Shown: positions 29,527 through 39,892, counted from the first letter of the stretch. The stretch is DNA of 64,000 nucleotides from Mannheimia sp. USDA-ARS-USMARC-1261 (GCF_000521605.1 NZ_CP006942.1:1736001-1800000), one strand, 5' to 3'. Notes: generated from the sequence alone by a model not told the origin. Translations and numbers: made by a program.

Positions 29527-29904
29527 TCAAACGATAATCAACTTCTGTAACTGACTTATGCCATTCAACCTTGTGCTGGTTAAATTCGGTGAAATTTTCA
29601 GCTCATCAAACATTTCTCGTAAATTAAAATTCTCAAGTTCCTCTACAGATTTTTCGGTAAGTGCCGTTACTACAATAAATAAAATCCCCTGCATTAAACG
29701 GGCATCGCTATAGGCTTCAACCTTGCGTGGCGAGAGCTGAAACTGAAACCATAATCGGCTTTCACAACCTTCAATTTCGGGTAATTCGGCAAGCTCTTCT
29801 TCTGTTGGTTTTGGTAACTGACGGCTAAATTGAATTAACAAGCGGTATCTTTCTTCCCACGATTTGCAATTTTCAAATTTTTGGTAAATCTCTGCTAATG
29901 TCAT
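29527..29904 (-). CDS. SufE-family sulfur acceptor (CsdE-like)
   Basis: This is a 125-aa SufE-family protein. Such proteins accept persulfide sulfur from a cysteine desulfurase and pass it to an assembly scaffold. The acceptor cysteine is C47 in EIEGCESRLWF. There is no sufBCDS operon next to it, so it is more likely a CsdE/YgdK-type partner than the SufE of a suf operon. It is a single gene, convergent with tRNA-Asp. Confidence 0.85.
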   Translation of the reverse strand: MTLAEIYQKFENCKSWEERYRLLIQFSRQLPKPTEEELAELPEIEGCESRLWFQFQLSPRKVEAYSDARLMQGILFIVVTALTEKSVEELENFNLREMFDELKISPNLTSTRLNGISQLQKLIIV

Positions 29905-30018
29905 AGTATCCTCAATAAATTTGCAAAAGATTTTAACAATCTGACCGCTTGTTGTTAATGATTTTCTGAAAATTTGCTAGAATAGAGCGATTTTCGTATT
30001 ACGATAGAGGAAATGATA

Positions 30019-30612
30019 ATGGCATTAGTTCCAATGGTGGTAGAACAGACCTCAAAAGGCGAACGTTCTTACGACATTTATTCACGCTTATTAAAAGAGC
30101 GTATTATTTTTTTAAACGGTCAAGTTGAAGACCAAATGGCAAATTTAATTGTGGCACAACTGCTCTTTTTAGAAGCGGAAGATCCGGAAAAAGATATTTA
30201 TTTATACATTAACTCGCCGGGTGGTGTAGTAACGGCAGGGCTTGCAATTTACGATACAATGAATTTTATTAAACCTGATGTGGCAACTCTTTGCACCGGG
30301 CAAGCGGCTTCAATGGGGGCATTTTTACTTTCCGCCGGAGCAAAAGGCAAACGCTTTGCACTTCCACACGCACGAATTATGATCCACCAACCTTTGGGTG
30401 GGGCGAGAGGTCAAGCAACCGATATTCAAATTCAAGCAGAAGAAATTTTACGTTTGAAAGAGATGCTTACCCACAGAATGGCAGAGCATAGTGATCAGCC
30501 TTTTGAGAAAGTAGCAGCGGACACCGAGCGTGATAATTTTATGTCTGCCAAAGAAGCAGCTGAATATGGCTTAATCGACAAAGTTTTAACCTCTCGCAGT
30601 GAGGTGGCATAA
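30019..30612 (+). CDS. clpP: ATP-dependent Clp protease, proteolytic subunit
   Basis: ClpP forms the tetradecameric serine protease chamber. It is 197 aa from the ATG at 30019. That start is chosen because GAGG (30007-30010) is 8 bases upstream; the ATG at 30013 is only 2 bases from it. The catalytic triad is S98 in [10 protein letters not shown]123 in MIHQPLGG and D172. The expected early segment [20 protein letters not shown] is intact. The stop overlaps the clpX start by one base (TAATG). Confidence 0.97.
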   Translation: MALVPMVVEQTSKGERSYDIYSRLLKERIIFLNGQVEDQMANLIVAQLLFLEAEDPEKDIYLYINSPGGVVTAGLAIYDTMNFIKPDVATLCTGQAASMGAFLLSAGAKGKRFALPHARIMIHQPLGGARGQATDIQIQAEEILRLKEMLTHRMAEHSDQPFEKVAADTERDNFMSAKEAAEYGLIDKVLTSRSEVA

Positions 30613-31859
30613 TGGCGTTTGAAAAAGAACCACATTGCAGTTTTTGCGGTAAAAAACGCACCGAAGTCGATCAGTTAGTAGAAGGTACTGAAGGCTATAT
30701 TTGTAACGAATGTATTGAAGAATCTTACGCTCTGCTACACGGCGAAGAAGAGCCGCTAATTGATGAAAGCCAAGAAGATGAAGCGAGTTTCTTCACAAAT
30801 GTCCCAACGCCGCACGAGTTACATCAACACTTAGATGATTATGTCATCGGGCAAGAACACGCCAAAAAAGTACTTTCTGTGGCAGTTTACAATCACTACA
30901 AACGTTTAAGAAGTGCGTTATCAAATTTTGATGCTACAAATGGTGTGGAATTAGGTAAAAGTAATATCTTATTAATCGGACCAACAGGGAGCGGTAAAAC
31001 TTTACTGGCAGAAACGCTTGCTCGCCGTTTAAATGTGCCGTTTGCGGTTGCCGATGCAACAACCCTTACCCAAGCTGGCTATGTGGGTGAAGACGTGGAA
31101 AACGTTATTCAAAAATTATTGATGAAATGCGATTTTGAAGCAGAACAAGCGGAACGTGGCATCGTCTTTATTGATGAAATCGACAAAATCACCCGCAAAT
31201 CGGAAAGTGCTTCAATTACCCGAGATGTTTCGGGTGAAGGCGTGCAACAAGCCTTATTAAAACTGCTTGAAGGCACGGTAGCTAATATCAATCCGCAAGG
31301 TGGTCGTAAGCACCCGAAAGGCGAAACTATTCCGGTGGATACTTCCAAAATCCTATTTATTTGTGGTGGGGCGTTTGCAGGTTTAGATAAAATTGTAGAA
31401 TCTCGCACAAATACGCAGGGCGGTATTGGCTTTGGTGCGGCATTGAGAAAAGATAAAGATCGCCAAGATTTAACAGAATTATTCAAACAAGTTGAGCCTG
31501 AAGATTTGGTTAAATTCGGCTTAATTCCTGAGTTAATCGGTCGTTTACCTGTAGTTACGCCACTACAAGAGTTAGATGAAGAAGCCTTGATTCAGATCTT
31601 AACCGAGCCTAAAAATGCAATTATCAAGCAATACCAAGCCTTATTCGAAATGGAAGGCGTAGAATTACACTTCACCAAAGAAGCATTAATCGCCATTGCA
31701 GGCAAAGCCATTGCCCGTAAAACAGGGGCTCGCGGTTTACGTTCAATCGTAGAAAACTTGTTGCTTGATACAATGTACGATCTCCCAACCTTAAATGCGA
31801 AAAAGGTAACTATCGGCAAAGGTTGTGTGGAAAACGGCGATAAGCCGAAGGTGGAATAA
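30612..31859 (+). CDS. clpX: ATP-dependent Clp protease, ATPase subunit ClpX
   Basis: ClpX unfolds tagged substrates and feeds them to ClpP. It is 415 aa. The N-terminal zinc-binding domain has C9, C12, C31 and C34. The AAA+ core shows Walker A GPTGSGKT, Walker [11 protein letters not shown], a pore loop in AGYVGEDVE and the IGF-type ClpP-contact loop in [13 protein letters not shown]. It is translationally coupled to clpP. The tig gene, often upstream of clpP, is not here. Confidence 0.97.
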   Translation: MAFEKEPHCSFCGKKRTEVDQLVEGTEGYICNECIEESYALLHGEEEPLIDESQEDEASFFTNVPTPHELHQHLDDYVIGQEHAKKVLSVAVYNHYKRLRSALSNFDATNGVELGKSNILLIGPTGSGKTLLAETLARRLNVPFAVADATTLTQAGYVGEDVENVIQKLLMKCDFEAEQAERGIVFIDEIDKITRKSESASITRDVSGEGVQQALLKLLEGTVANINPQGGRKHPKGETIPVDTSKILFICGGAFAGLDKIVESRTNTQGGIGFGAALRKDKDRQDLTELFKQVEPEDLVKFGLIPELIGRLPVVTPLQELDEEALIQILTEPKNAIIKQYQALFEMEGVELHFTKEALIAIAGKAIARKTGARGLRSIVENLLLDTMYDLPTLNAKKVTIGKGCVENGDKPKVE

Positions 31860-31936
31860 TAGTTACGAAATATTTGAAAGTTTAGAGGATTTTTAAACAA
31901 AAAATTTCAAACTATTTACAATAAGGGAAGAATGTA

Positions 31937-32917
31937 ATGGAACCAAAATTTACCATTAACCATAAAATAGTTAATTATATTGTGGATATTTCTTCCCTTG
32001 TTGGTCGGCTATCATTAGAAAAACGGGATCTGCATTTACGGAAAGAGCAACGTATTCGTTCAATCCAATCCTCATTGGCGATTGAAAGCAACCCTTTGAC
32101 TCTAGAGCAAGTTACAGGTATTTTAAACGGTAAACGTATTCTTGCTCATCCTAAAGATATTAGAGAGGTCGAGAATGCTTACCAAGCATACGATCTTGCT
32201 TTTACGCTAAATCCATATAAATCCAAAGATTTACTACTTGCTCACAAACTACTCACTCAAGATCTGATTAAAGAGTCAGGGAAATTTAGAAACAGAGAAG
32301 TTGCTGTCTATAGTGGAGAAAATATTGTCCACATTGGTGCTAAAGCTGATTTTGTCCCTAAATTAGTTCAAAACTTACTTAAATGGGCAGAAAAGAGTGA
32401 AGTCCATACATTAATCAAAAGCTGTATTGTTCATTTTGAGTTGGAAATAATCCACCCTTTTGCAGATGGAAATGGCAGAATCGGGCGTTTATGGCAAAGT
32501 TTAATTTTAAGTCAGTGGGATTCACTTTTTGAATGGCTTCCTATTGAAACTATCGTATATCAGCATCAACAGCGTTACTACCAAGCACTTAATAGTAGCA
32601 ATATAAAAAACGATTCTACCGATTTTATTGAGTTTATGCTTGAGGCAATCCTTACGACATTAAATGCTTATTCAATAAATAAAATGAGCGATAAAATGAG
32701 CGATAAAATAAGCGATAAAATAAGCGATAAAGAGCAATTGATCTTCCAAAGAATAAAAAGCTATTTATCTGAAAATGCGATGATTACCAACCAAAAAGCC
32801 GTACAGTTACTAGAATTAAGTCCAGCCACAGCAAGACGATACCTAGCAAAATTTGTGAAACTCGGTTTACTGACAGCACAAGGTGAAAATAAAAATAGAA
32901 TTTATTATATTGAGTAA
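31937..32917 (+). CDS. Fic-domain protein with N-terminal inhibitory helix and C-terminal winged helix
   Basis: This is a 326-aa Fic protein that probably transfers AMP from ATP to a target hydroxyl. The core motif HPFADGNGRIGR begins at H173, the catalytic histidine. An inhibitory-type motif, SSLAIESNPLT (E50), lies near the N-terminus, which puts it in the class with a self-contained inhibitor helix. Residues 249-265 are a tandem repeat (KMSDKMSDKISDKISDKE), followed by a winged-helix-like C-terminus (LLELSPATARRYLAKFVKLG). No antitoxin gene is adjacent. It lies between clpX and lpxK, where it looks like a later insertion. Confidence 0.88.
   Translation: MEPKFTINHKIVNYIVDISSLVGRLSLEKRDLHLRKEQRIRSIQSSLAIESNPLTLEQVTGILNGKRILAHPKDIREVENAYQAYDLAFTLNPYKSKDLLLAHKLLTQDLIKESGKFRNREVAVYSGENIVHIGAKADFVPKLVQNLLKWAEKSEVHTLIKSCIVHFELEIIHPFADGNGRIGRLWQSLILSQWDSLFEWLPIETIVYQHQQRYYQALNSSNIKNDSTDFIEFMLEAILTTLNAYSINKMSDKMSDKISDKISDKEQLIFQRIKSYLSENAMITNQKAVQLLELSPATARRYLAKFVKLGLLTAQGENKNRIYYIE
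32679..32731 (+). repeat. 12-bp tandem repeat within the Fic gene
   Basis: There are four units: ATAAAATGAGCG twice, then ATAAAATAAGCG twice, and a partial fifth. Each unit adds four residues (MSDK or ISDK) to the linker between the Fic domain and the winged helix. Because 12 is a multiple of three, changes in copy number would alter linker length without a frameshift. Confidence 0.9.
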
Positions 32918-32923
32918 TATCAA

Positions 32924-33910
32924 ATGAAAATCTGGCAAACAAAATCCCTTATTACTTGGCTGCTCGCACCGTTCTCATTGCTGTTTTGGTTGATTAGCAA
33001 CGTTCGCAAGCGGTTATATTCTTGGAATATTTTGCAATCGTATCGCTCACCTGTGCCGGTGTTGGTTGCGGGCAATATTTCTGTTGGCGGTAATGGCAAA
33101 ACTCCCGTGGTGGTTTGGTTGGTGGAACAATTACAACAACGCGGAGTAAAAGTGGGCGTGATTTCTCGCGGTTATGGTGGGAAAAATAAAGTATTTCCAC
33201 AGCTTGTTACACAGCAGAGTTCTGCTGAAATGGTGGGCGATGAGCCAGTGTTGATTGTGCAACGCACTAATGTACCATTGGCGGTTTCCCCTAACCGTCA
33301 GCAAAGTATTGAATTATTACTTAGCCAATTTGAGTTAGATTTAATCATCACCGATGATGGATTGCAGCACTACGCACTACAGCGAGATTTGGAATGGGTG
33401 GTCGTTGATGGTAAAAGACGTTTCGGCAACGGTTTTGTCTTACCTGCCGGTGGATTGCGTGAGCTGCCAAGCCGTTTAAATTCGGTAGATGCCATCATTT
33501 GCAACGGCGGAATTGCCAAGTCAAATGAACATTTAATGAGCCTAGAGCCAAGTTCAGCGGTTAATCTTCTAACTAATGAATATAGACCTTTAAGTGAATT
33601 TAGCCAACATTGTGTCGCCATTGCAGGAATCGGGCACCCGCCTCGTTTTTTCACGATGTTGGGGAAATTAGGCATTCCGCTTGCCAAAACGCAAGGCTTT
33701 GCCGATCATCAAGATTTTGATGCCAATCAACTGAAAGCATTAGCTGACAGCCAAACTCCATTATTGATGACGGAAAAAGATGCGGTAAAATGCAAAGCCT
33801 TTGCGGAAGAAAATTGGTGGTATGTGCCGGTTTCTGCAAAATTCTCCGAAAAATCGACCGCTTGTTTAATCGAACAAGTGATGAATAAAATCAAAAAAGG
33901 AACAACCTAA
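32924..33910 (+). CDS. lpxK: Tetraacyldisaccharide 4'-kinase
   Basis: LpxK phosphorylates the 4' position of the lipid A precursor at the inner face of the inner membrane. It is 328 aa. An N-terminal membrane helix ([19 protein letters not shown]) precedes the P-loop region [17 protein letters not shown]. Further conserved segments are [15 protein letters not shown] and [11 protein letters not shown]. msbA, its usual upstream partner, is not present; the Fic gene lies there instead. ycaR follows after one base. Confidence 0.95.
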   Translation: MKIWQTKSLITWLLAPFSLLFWLISNVRKRLYSWNILQSYRSPVPVLVAGNISVGGNGKTPVVVWLVEQLQQRGVKVGVISRGYGGKNKVFPQLVTQQSSAEMVGDEPVLIVQRTNVPLAVSPNRQQSIELLLSQFELDLIITDDGLQHYALQRDLEWVVVDGKRRFGNGFVLPAGGLRELPSRLNSVDAIICNGGIAKSNEHLMSLEPSSAVNLLTNEYRPLSEFSQHCVAIAGIGHPPRFFTMLGKLGIPLAKTQGFADHQDFDANQLKALADSQTPLLMTEKDAVKCKAFAEENWWYVPVSAKFSEKSTACLIEQVMNKIKKGTT

Positions 33911-33911
33911 G

Positions 33912-34073
33912 ATGAATGAAAAATTACTGAATAATCTGGTCTGCCCGATTTCCAATGAAAAATTGGAGTGGGACAAAGAAAACGACCGTTTAATCAATCG
34001 TAAACTTAACATTACCTACCCGATTAAAAACGGCATTCCTGAATTGTTACCCGAAGCAGGGAAAGCTTTATAA
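33912..34073 (+). CDS. ycaR: Trm112-family small protein YcaR
   Basis: This 53-aa protein (MNEKLLNNLVCPISNEKLEW at the start) belongs to the Trm112/UPF0434 family. These proteins activate methyltransferases in some organisms; the role of bacterial YcaR is unclear. Only one cysteine (C11) is left where zinc-binding homologues have more. It begins one base after the lpxK stop and ends at a terminator. The lpxK-ycaR-kdsB order of enterobacteria is partly kept: kdsB is nearby but on the other strand. Confidence 0.9.
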   Translation: MNEKLLNNLVCPISNEKLEWDKENDRLINRKLNITYPIKNGIPELLPEAGKAL

Positions 34074-34075
34074 AG

Positions 34076-34104
34076 ATAGGGCTGATTTAAATCAGCCCTT
34101 TGTT
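34076..34104. terminator. Terminator after ycaR
   Basis: AGGGCTGATTTAAATCAGCCCT is a fully palindromic 22-base stem region, split as AGGGCTGATTT and AAATCAGCCCT, followed by TTGTTTT. It lies between ycaR and the convergent yidB. Confidence 0.8.
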
Positions 34105-34524
34105 TTATTTGAATAAGTTACCCAAAATTCCTTTAGCCGCTTGGGCTAATAAGTCATCAGCCCCCAGATTTTTTAAATCATCTACATTGCCGTTTGGGGT
34201 CAAAGTATCCACGATTTTAGGGAGTAGCTGAGCTAATAAATCACTCGCATCTGTCGCATCCACACCGGCGTCTTGAGCTGCATTTTGAATATTTTCTTGA
34301 CCAAAAACATTACTGATTTGCTCGCTTGATACCGGAGCATTATCTTCATCGCTGCTAACCCAAGTGCGTAATAAATCGTCTAAGCCGCCTTCTTGGAATT
34401 TAGCGATTAAACCTTCCACACCACCTTGTGATTGCAGTAAGTTTTGAATTAATTGAATTGCGGTTGATTGGTTGTTGCCGCCCAAAACAGACGATGCCAA
34501 TGAACCTAAAATATTACCTAACAT
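34105..34524 (-). CDS. yidB: YidB-family protein (DUF937)
   Basis: This is a 139-aa DUF937 protein similar to E. coli YidB. It is small and rich in Gln, Asn, Leu and Asp, with LGNILGSLASSVLGG at the start and GLDDLLRTWVSSDEDNAPVS in the middle. No signal peptide or catalytic motif is visible. Function is unknown. It is a single gene between terminators, followed upstream by an inverted uptake-signal pair. Confidence 0.8.
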   Translation of the reverse strand: MLGNILGSLASSVLGGNNQSTAIQLIQNLLQSQGGVEGLIAKFQEGGLDDLLRTWVSSDEDNAPVSSEQISNVFGQENIQNAAQDAGVDATDASDLLAQLLPKIVDTLTPNGNVDDLKNLGADDLLAQAAKGILGNLFK

Positions 34525-34536
34525 AATTTCTCCTAG

Positions 34537-34593
34537 ACAAGCGGTCGTTTTTTCTCATAATTTTGCAAAAAATCGGTGAAATTTAACCGCTTG
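34537..34593. repeat. Inverted uptake-signal pair between yidB and kdsB
   Basis: ACAAGCGGTC (34537-34546) and TTAACCGCTTGC (34583-34594) face each other, with ATTTTGCAAAAAAT between them. It lies 9 bases after the kdsB stop on the minus strand and may act as its terminator as well as an uptake site. Confidence 0.65.
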
Positions 34594-34602
34594 CAATACT
34601 GA

Positions 34603-35358
34603 TTAACGAGCTAAAATCGCTCGCACTCTTTCCAAATCTTCCGGCGTGTCCACCCCAACTTGTGGGGCTTCTTTTGCCAGTTCGATATGAATTTTTTCGC
34701 CATACCATAAAGCACGCAACTGCTCTAAGGATTCTAATTGTTCCAATGCCGTTGGCTGCCAAGCCACATACTGTTTCACAAAACCGGCACGGTAAGCGTA
34801 AATGCCGATATGGCGTAAGTAGCCTTGTGAAACAATAAAACTATCATCGCAATCCGGAAAGCTATCTCTGGCAAACGGAATTGAGGCACGCGAGAAATAT
34901 AACGCCATACCGTTTTTATCCGCTACTACTTTCACTGCGTTTGGATTGAATAACTCCTCACGAGTTTCTAACTTCACACCAAGTGTTGCCATATTCACTT
35001 GGAAACTATCTAAATTGCGAGCAACCTGAGCGACAATCACAGGTGGAACTAGCGGCTCATCGCCTTGAATATTGACGATAATTTCATCATCGGCAATTGC
35101 CATTTTGTCGATCACTTCTGCCAAACGCTCAGTGCCTGAATTGTGCTTGTCTGACGTCATACACACTTCCGCCCCAAAGGCTTTAGCAGTGGCTTCAATT
35201 TCGGGGTGATCGGTGGCAATAATTACTCGAGTTGCCCCAGAAAGTTGGGCTTTTTCCCAAACGTGTTGGATCATCGGTTTGCCGGCAATATCCAACAACG
35301 GCTTGCGAGGCAAGCGGCTAGAGGCATAACGTGCCGGAATAATCACGGTAAAATTCAT
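34603..35358 (-). CDS. kdsB: 3-deoxy-manno-octulosonate cytidylyltransferase
   Basis: KdsB activates KDO as CMP-KDO for transfer to lipid A. It is 251 aa from the ATG at 35358 (an in-frame GTG lies one codon upstream); AAGGAA is the ribosome site. Motifs are [28 protein letters not shown] and the C-terminal [14 protein letters not shown]. With kdsA (15981) and lpxK (32924) it gives three lipid A/KDO genes in the window, though in separate units. It lies 9 bases downstream of trxB, probably in one transcript. Confidence 0.96.
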   Translation of the reverse strand: MNFTVIIPARYASSRLPRKPLLDIAGKPMIQHVWEKAQLSGATRVIIATDHPEIEATAKAFGAEVCMTSDKHNSGTERLAEVIDKMAIADDEIIVNIQGDEPLVPPVIVAQVARNLDSFQVNMATLGVKLETREELFNPNAVKVVADKNGMALYFSRASIPFARDSFPDCDDSFIVSQGYLRHIGIYAYRAGFVKQYVAWQPTALEQLESLEQLRALWYGEKIHIELAKEAPQVGVDTPEDLERVRAILAR

Positions 35359-35367
35359 CACAGTTCC

Positions 35368-36348
<981 letters not shown>

Positions 36349-36409
36349 CTATTTTATCTTAAATTCACATTTAACTCCATTTTCGCTTTCGCTCACATTT
36401 TTTTGATTT

Positions 36410-36452
36410 TGTGACAAACTTAACAGAAATATCAGCATTTTTCCTGTAGATT
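36410..36452 (+). promoter_or_regulatory. Candidate CRP site and promoter for dhaKLM
   Basis: TGTGACAAACTTAACA (36410-36425) matches the CRP consensus TGTGA-N6-TCACA with one mismatch. A -10-like TAGATT lies at 36447-36452 with no good -35. The predicted start near 36459 would put the CRP site at about -41.5, the class II position. This is a by-eye prediction. Confidence 0.45.
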
Positions 36453-36488
36453 AGAACAACTTCACTCACTTCTAAAAGGAGAAAACTT

Positions 36489-37559
36489 ATGAAAAAGCTT
36501 ATTAATTCAATTGAAACCGTGTTAGATGAACAACTCTCCGGTTTCGTAAAAGCACATTCTGACTTAATATTAAATAAAGAACCTGTCTATATTTATCGCA
36601 CACCACCAAGTAATCAACCGAAAGTCGCTTTAATTTCAGGCGGTGGAAGCGGACACGAGCCAATGCACGCCGGTTTTATTGGAAAAGGAATGCTTGATGG
36701 GGCTTGCCCGGGAGCAATTTTCACCTCGCCAACACCGGACCAAATGTTTGAATGTGGTTTAGCACTAGATCGTGGCGAAGGCGTTTTGTTAATCATCAAA
36801 AACTACACCGGTGATGTACTAAACTTTGAAACGGCAACTGAATTATTGGCAGACAGTGGTGTTCAAGTGGCGACCGTATTGGTTGATGATGACGTGGCTG
36901 TAAAAGACAGCCTCTATACCGCCGGTCGCCGCGGTGTTGCCAATACCGTGTTGATTGAAAAATTACTTGGTGCAGCCGCAGATAAAGGCTATTCCTTAAC
37001 CGAACTGGCTGAGCTCGGTAACAAACTCAATAATAATGGGCATTCAATCGGCATTGCACTTGGGGCTTGTACCGTTCCTGCCGCAGGTAAGCCATCGTTT
37101 ACCTTAGCAGAAAATGAAATGGAGTTTGGTGTGGGTATTCACGGCGAACCGGGCATTGAACGCCGTCCGTTTGAGAATTTAGATAAGACTGTCAAACAGA
37201 TGTTTGAAACTTTAATTGCTCACGGCGATTACACTCGCACAATTCGCCACTGGGATAATCAAAATCAGCAATGGAATGAAGTGGAAGAAAGTAAGCAAGC
37301 CTTACAAAAAGGCGATTGTGTTATCGCTCTTGTGAATAATCTTGGCTCGGTGCCGCTTTCAGAACTTTACGCAGTTTATGATGCCCTTGAAAAAGAGAGC
37401 CATGCTTTTGGTTTAACTATTGAACGTAGCCTTGTCGGTTCTTATTGTACCTCACTGGATATGCAAGGAATGTCAATCACCTTACTCAAAGCCGATGATG
37501 ATATTCTACAATTATGGGATGCACCGGTTAATACACCTGCATTACGCTGGGGCGAATAA
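36489..37559 (+). CDS. dhaK: Dihydroxyacetone kinase, substrate-binding subunit DhaK
   Basis: DhaK binds dihydroxyacetone covalently and presents it for phosphorylation by DhaL, giving DHAP for glycolysis. It is 356 aa, the E. coli length. The substrate histidine is H218 in GVGIHGEPGIERR. ISGGGSGHEPMHAGF and KNYTGDVLNFETA also match the family. A good ribosome site (AAAAGGAG) precedes the ATG. It heads a dhaK-dhaL-dhaM operon. Confidence 0.96.
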   Translation: MKKLINSIETVLDEQLSGFVKAHSDLILNKEPVYIYRTPPSNQPKVALISGGGSGHEPMHAGFIGKGMLDGACPGAIFTSPTPDQMFECGLALDRGEGVLLIIKNYTGDVLNFETATELLADSGVQVATVLVDDDVAVKDSLYTAGRRGVANTVLIEKLLGAAADKGYSLTELAELGNKLNNNGHSIGIALGACTVPAAGKPSFTLAENEMEFGVGIHGEPGIERRPFENLDKTVKQMFETLIAHGDYTRTIRHWDNQNQQWNEVEESKQALQKGDCVIALVNNLGSVPLSELYAVYDALEKESHAFGLTIERSLVGSYCTSLDMQGMSITLLKADDDILQLWDAPVNTPALRWGE

Positions 37560-37578
37560 TCACATTGAAGGAAAAAGT

Positions 37579-38205
37579 ATGAAAATATCAAAACAACAAA
37601 TTTTAAAATGGCTTGAATTATGCCAACAAGTAATGGACGAAAAGCGTGATTATTTGACCGAGTTGGATACCGTTATCGGTGATGGAGATCACGGCTTGAA
37701 TATGCAGCGTGGCTTTAGCAAAGCAATTGAAAAAGCTAAAACGGTGGAAGACAAAGACATCGGCACAATTTTAAAGACGGTCGGAATGACCTTACTTTCA
37801 CAAGTTGGCGGTGCAAGCGGTCCACTTTACGGTACATTTTTCATTAAAGCTGCTCAAAGCACAAATGCAAAAGAAGCTCTCAGCTTTTCAGATCTGCTAC
37901 TCTGTTTAGAGCAAGGGGTTGAAGGCATTGTGCAACGAGGGAAAGCAGAAATTGGCGACAAAACAATGTGCGATCTGTGGTTGCCTTTGCTGGAAGAGCT
38001 AAAAAAAGCAGATACCTCTCAATCAATTGGCTCAATTTTGTTACAAGCGGTCGAAAAAGCAGAACATTTTGCAAATCAAACGATTCCACTTATTGCTAAA
38101 AAAGGACGAGCCAGCTATCTGGGAGAACGAAGTGCAGGGCATCAAGATCCGGGAGCAACATCGAGTTATTACATTTTTAAAGCCTTAGCAGATGCAGTGC
38201 AATAA
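37579..38205 (+). CDS. dhaL: Dihydroxyacetone kinase, ADP-binding subunit DhaL
   Basis: DhaL holds ADP as a cofactor that is rephosphorylated by DhaM and passes the phosphate to dihydroxyacetone on DhaK. It is 208 aa from the ATG at 37579; the longer frame overlaps dhaK and is rejected. The metal ligands D30, D35 and D37 stand in ELDTVIGDGDHGLNMQRG. GGASGPLYGTFF and RSAGHQDPGATSS are the nucleotide-loop segments. Confidence 0.95.
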   Translation: MKISKQQILKWLELCQQVMDEKRDYLTELDTVIGDGDHGLNMQRGFSKAIEKAKTVEDKDIGTILKTVGMTLLSQVGGASGPLYGTFFIKAAQSTNAKEALSFSDLLLCLEQGVEGIVQRGKAEIGDKTMCDLWLPLLEELKKADTSQSIGSILLQAVEKAEHFANQTIPLIAKKGRASYLGERSAGHQDPGATSSYYIFKALADAVQ

Positions 38206-38214
38206 GGAGCTACA

Positions 38215-38622
38215 ATGGTTAATTTAGTAATTGTTTCCCATAGCGCAAAACTGGCTGAAGGGGTTGCAGAAATTCTTTTGCAAATGACTCAAGGTGGTTG
38301 TCAGATTGCTGTTGCAGGGGGAATTGACGATGCGGAGAATCCGATCGGCACTGACGCCGTTAAAATTATGCAGGCGATTGAATCGGTCTTTACACCTGAT
38401 GGTGTGATTGTTTTTGTCGATTTAGGCAGTGCAGTATTAAGTACCCAAACCGCCATTGATTTACTCGAACCGGAAATTGCCGAAAAAGTGGTTATCAGCT
38501 ACGCACCTTTAGTGGAGGGAGCTTTTGCTGCGGTGGTAGCAGCATCAGCCGGTGATAGCTTAGAGTTAATTTTAAAAGAAGCCAATGAAGCTGCTCAACT
38601 TAAACAAGAGCAGGCTGAATAA
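38215..38622 (+). CDS. dhaM: PTS-dependent phosphocarrier DhaM, EIIA domain only
   Basis: This 135-aa protein is the EIIA-type domain of DhaM with active-site H9 in VIVSHSAKLAEG. It takes phosphate from HPr and rephosphorylates ADP on DhaL. E. coli DhaM (472 aa) also carries HPr-like and EI-like domains. These are absent here, so the general PTS HPr must donate the phosphate. It lies 9 bases after dhaL and ends the operon. Confidence 0.93.
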   Translation: MVNLVIVSHSAKLAEGVAEILLQMTQGGCQIAVAGGIDDAENPIGTDAVKIMQAIESVFTPDGVIVFVDLGSAVLSTQTAIDLLEPEIAEKVVISYAPLVEGAFAAVVAASAGDSLELILKEANEAAQLKQEQAE

Positions 38623-38638
38623 TCTAAATTCACAAACA

Positions 38639-38666
38639 AAAATGCCGTAATCAATTACGGCATTTT
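38639..38666. terminator. Bidirectional terminator after dhaM
   Basis: AAAATGCCGTAA and TTACGGCATTTT form a strong stem with a TCAA loop. It lies between dhaM and the convergent cnoX-like gene. Confidence 0.85.
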
Positions 38667-38673
38667 CATTTCA

Positions 38674-39519
38674 TTAATATAACAGAGAATAAAGCTGCCT
38701 TCTGAATTTAGGCACAATAGGATCTGTTCCAAGTGCTGATAATATGGCTAAAAATTGGTTTTTCAGCTCGCCGTTTGATACATTCAAATCTGACTTCAAC
38801 CAATCAAATAAGAGCGTTAAAGCTTCTTCATTTTTGTGAGCTTGGTGTAATTGATTAGCCAGTTTAATCGCAATTTCAGGTGTTTTGCTTTGAGCATAAT
38901 CGGCTTGCAACTGTTGCAACTCGGGGGATTCACTCGCCTGCTCTAATAACTCGATTTGAGCCTGCAAACCGTGCCAGCGGCTGTCTCTGTCTTGAATTGG
39001 AATAGCTTTTAAGATTTCACGAGCCGGCTCAACATTTCTCATTGCGATATAAGTTTCAGCATAGAGCAAAGCAAAATCGCTGTTTTTCTTGTCCGTCATT
39101 TCCCAAGCAGCTTTTAATAGAGGCAATGCTTCATCGTAACGTTGATCTTGTAGAAGCTCTAAGGCTTGGTGAAATTTAAGATCTTCCTCTTTCGGCAGAA
39201 TGTTAGCAAGCCGAATTCGCAACTCTTGCTCACTTACCGCACCTTGAATAGCATCAATAGGCTGACCGTTCGAGAAGAGATAAAGCGTTGGAATTTGTTG
39301 AATGCGAAACTGTGCGGCTAATGTCTGCTGTTCATCGCAGTTAATCGTTGCCAACAAAAATTGCTGTGGATTTTCATCCGCAATACGGCGGAGTAAGGCA
39401 TCCATTTCTAGCGAGGCAACCTCACGGGGAGAAATAAAATGGAACACTGTAGGCATTTGCCCAGCGGCACTCCACACTTCACTAAAATTTTGTTCGTTTA
39501 CATTTACCAAATAGTCCAT
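38674..39519 (-). CDS. cnoX: Thioredoxin-fold TPR co-chaperone, CnoX (YbbN)-like
   Basis: This 281-aa protein has an N-terminal thioredoxin fold (1-110: TVFHFISPREVASL, then IQQIPTLYLFSNGQPIDAIQ) and C-terminal TPR-like helices. It matches CnoX/YbbN, a holdase that protects proteins during oxidative stress and delivers them to GroEL. The CXXC redox pair is absent: the active-site position reads SPRE. No disulfide reductase activity is expected. It is followed on the same strand by no gene and is preceded by glpE. Confidence 0.85.
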   Translation of the reverse strand: MDYLVNVNEQNFSEVWSAAGQMPTVFHFISPREVASLEMDALLRRIADENPQQFLLATINCDEQQTLAAQFRIQQIPTLYLFSNGQPIDAIQGAVSEQELRIRLANILPKEEDLKFHQALELLQDQRYDEALPLLKAAWEMTDKKNSDFALLYAETYIAMRNVEPAREILKAIPIQDRDSRWHGLQAQIELLEQASESPELQQLQADYAQSKTPEIAIKLANQLHQAHKNEEALTLLFDWLKSDLNVSNGELKNQFLAILSALGTDPIVPKFRRQLYSLLY

Positions 39520-39562
39520 AAAAACCTTCTTTAAGCTAAAAATTACATTTTATATTGTAGCG

Positions 39563-39892
39563 TTAATAAGAGGTTTCAATAGGTAGCCCGTTTCTTTCCC
39601 ACGCTTCAAAACCACCTTTTACGCTGTAAACGTTTTCAAATCCCTGCTCAATCAAAAATTGAGCGGTACTTTGGCTACTCACCCCGTGATAACAAATGAC
39701 AACAACAGGATCATCATAATCAACTTCATCTAAAAATTTGCCGTAGCTTTGGTTAGTTAAATGAAAAGCATCTTGTGGGTGGCTATAAACATAGCGGCGA
39801 GCATCACGCACATCGGCAAGTACCGCACCGTCGTTTTCAATCATCTCCCACGCTTGCTGGGGAGTAATTTCTTTAAATGTAATATCAGTCAT
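39563..39892 (-). CDS. glpE: Thiosulfate sulfurtransferase GlpE
   Basis: GlpE is a single-domain rhodanese of 109 aa that transfers sulfane sulfur from thiosulfate to cyanide or a thiol. The catalytic cysteine is C67 in [10 protein letters not shown], and the early ADVRDARRY and late [10 protein letters not shown] segments are typical. It lies 43 bases upstream of the cnoX-like gene on the same strand and is divergent from exbB. The glp genes next to it in E. coli are not here. Confidence 0.93.
   Translation of the reverse strand: MTDITFKEITPQQAWEMIENDGAVLADVRDARRYVYSHPQDAFHLTNQSYGKFLDEVDYDDPVVVICYHGVSSQSTAQFLIEQGFENVYSVKGGFEAWERNGLPIETSY

Noticed and set aside
32679-32731. Short regular repeats that might suggest a CRISPR array
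   Set aside because: The units are contiguous 12-mers without spacers and lie in frame inside the Fic gene. No CRISPR array or cas gene was seen in the window.
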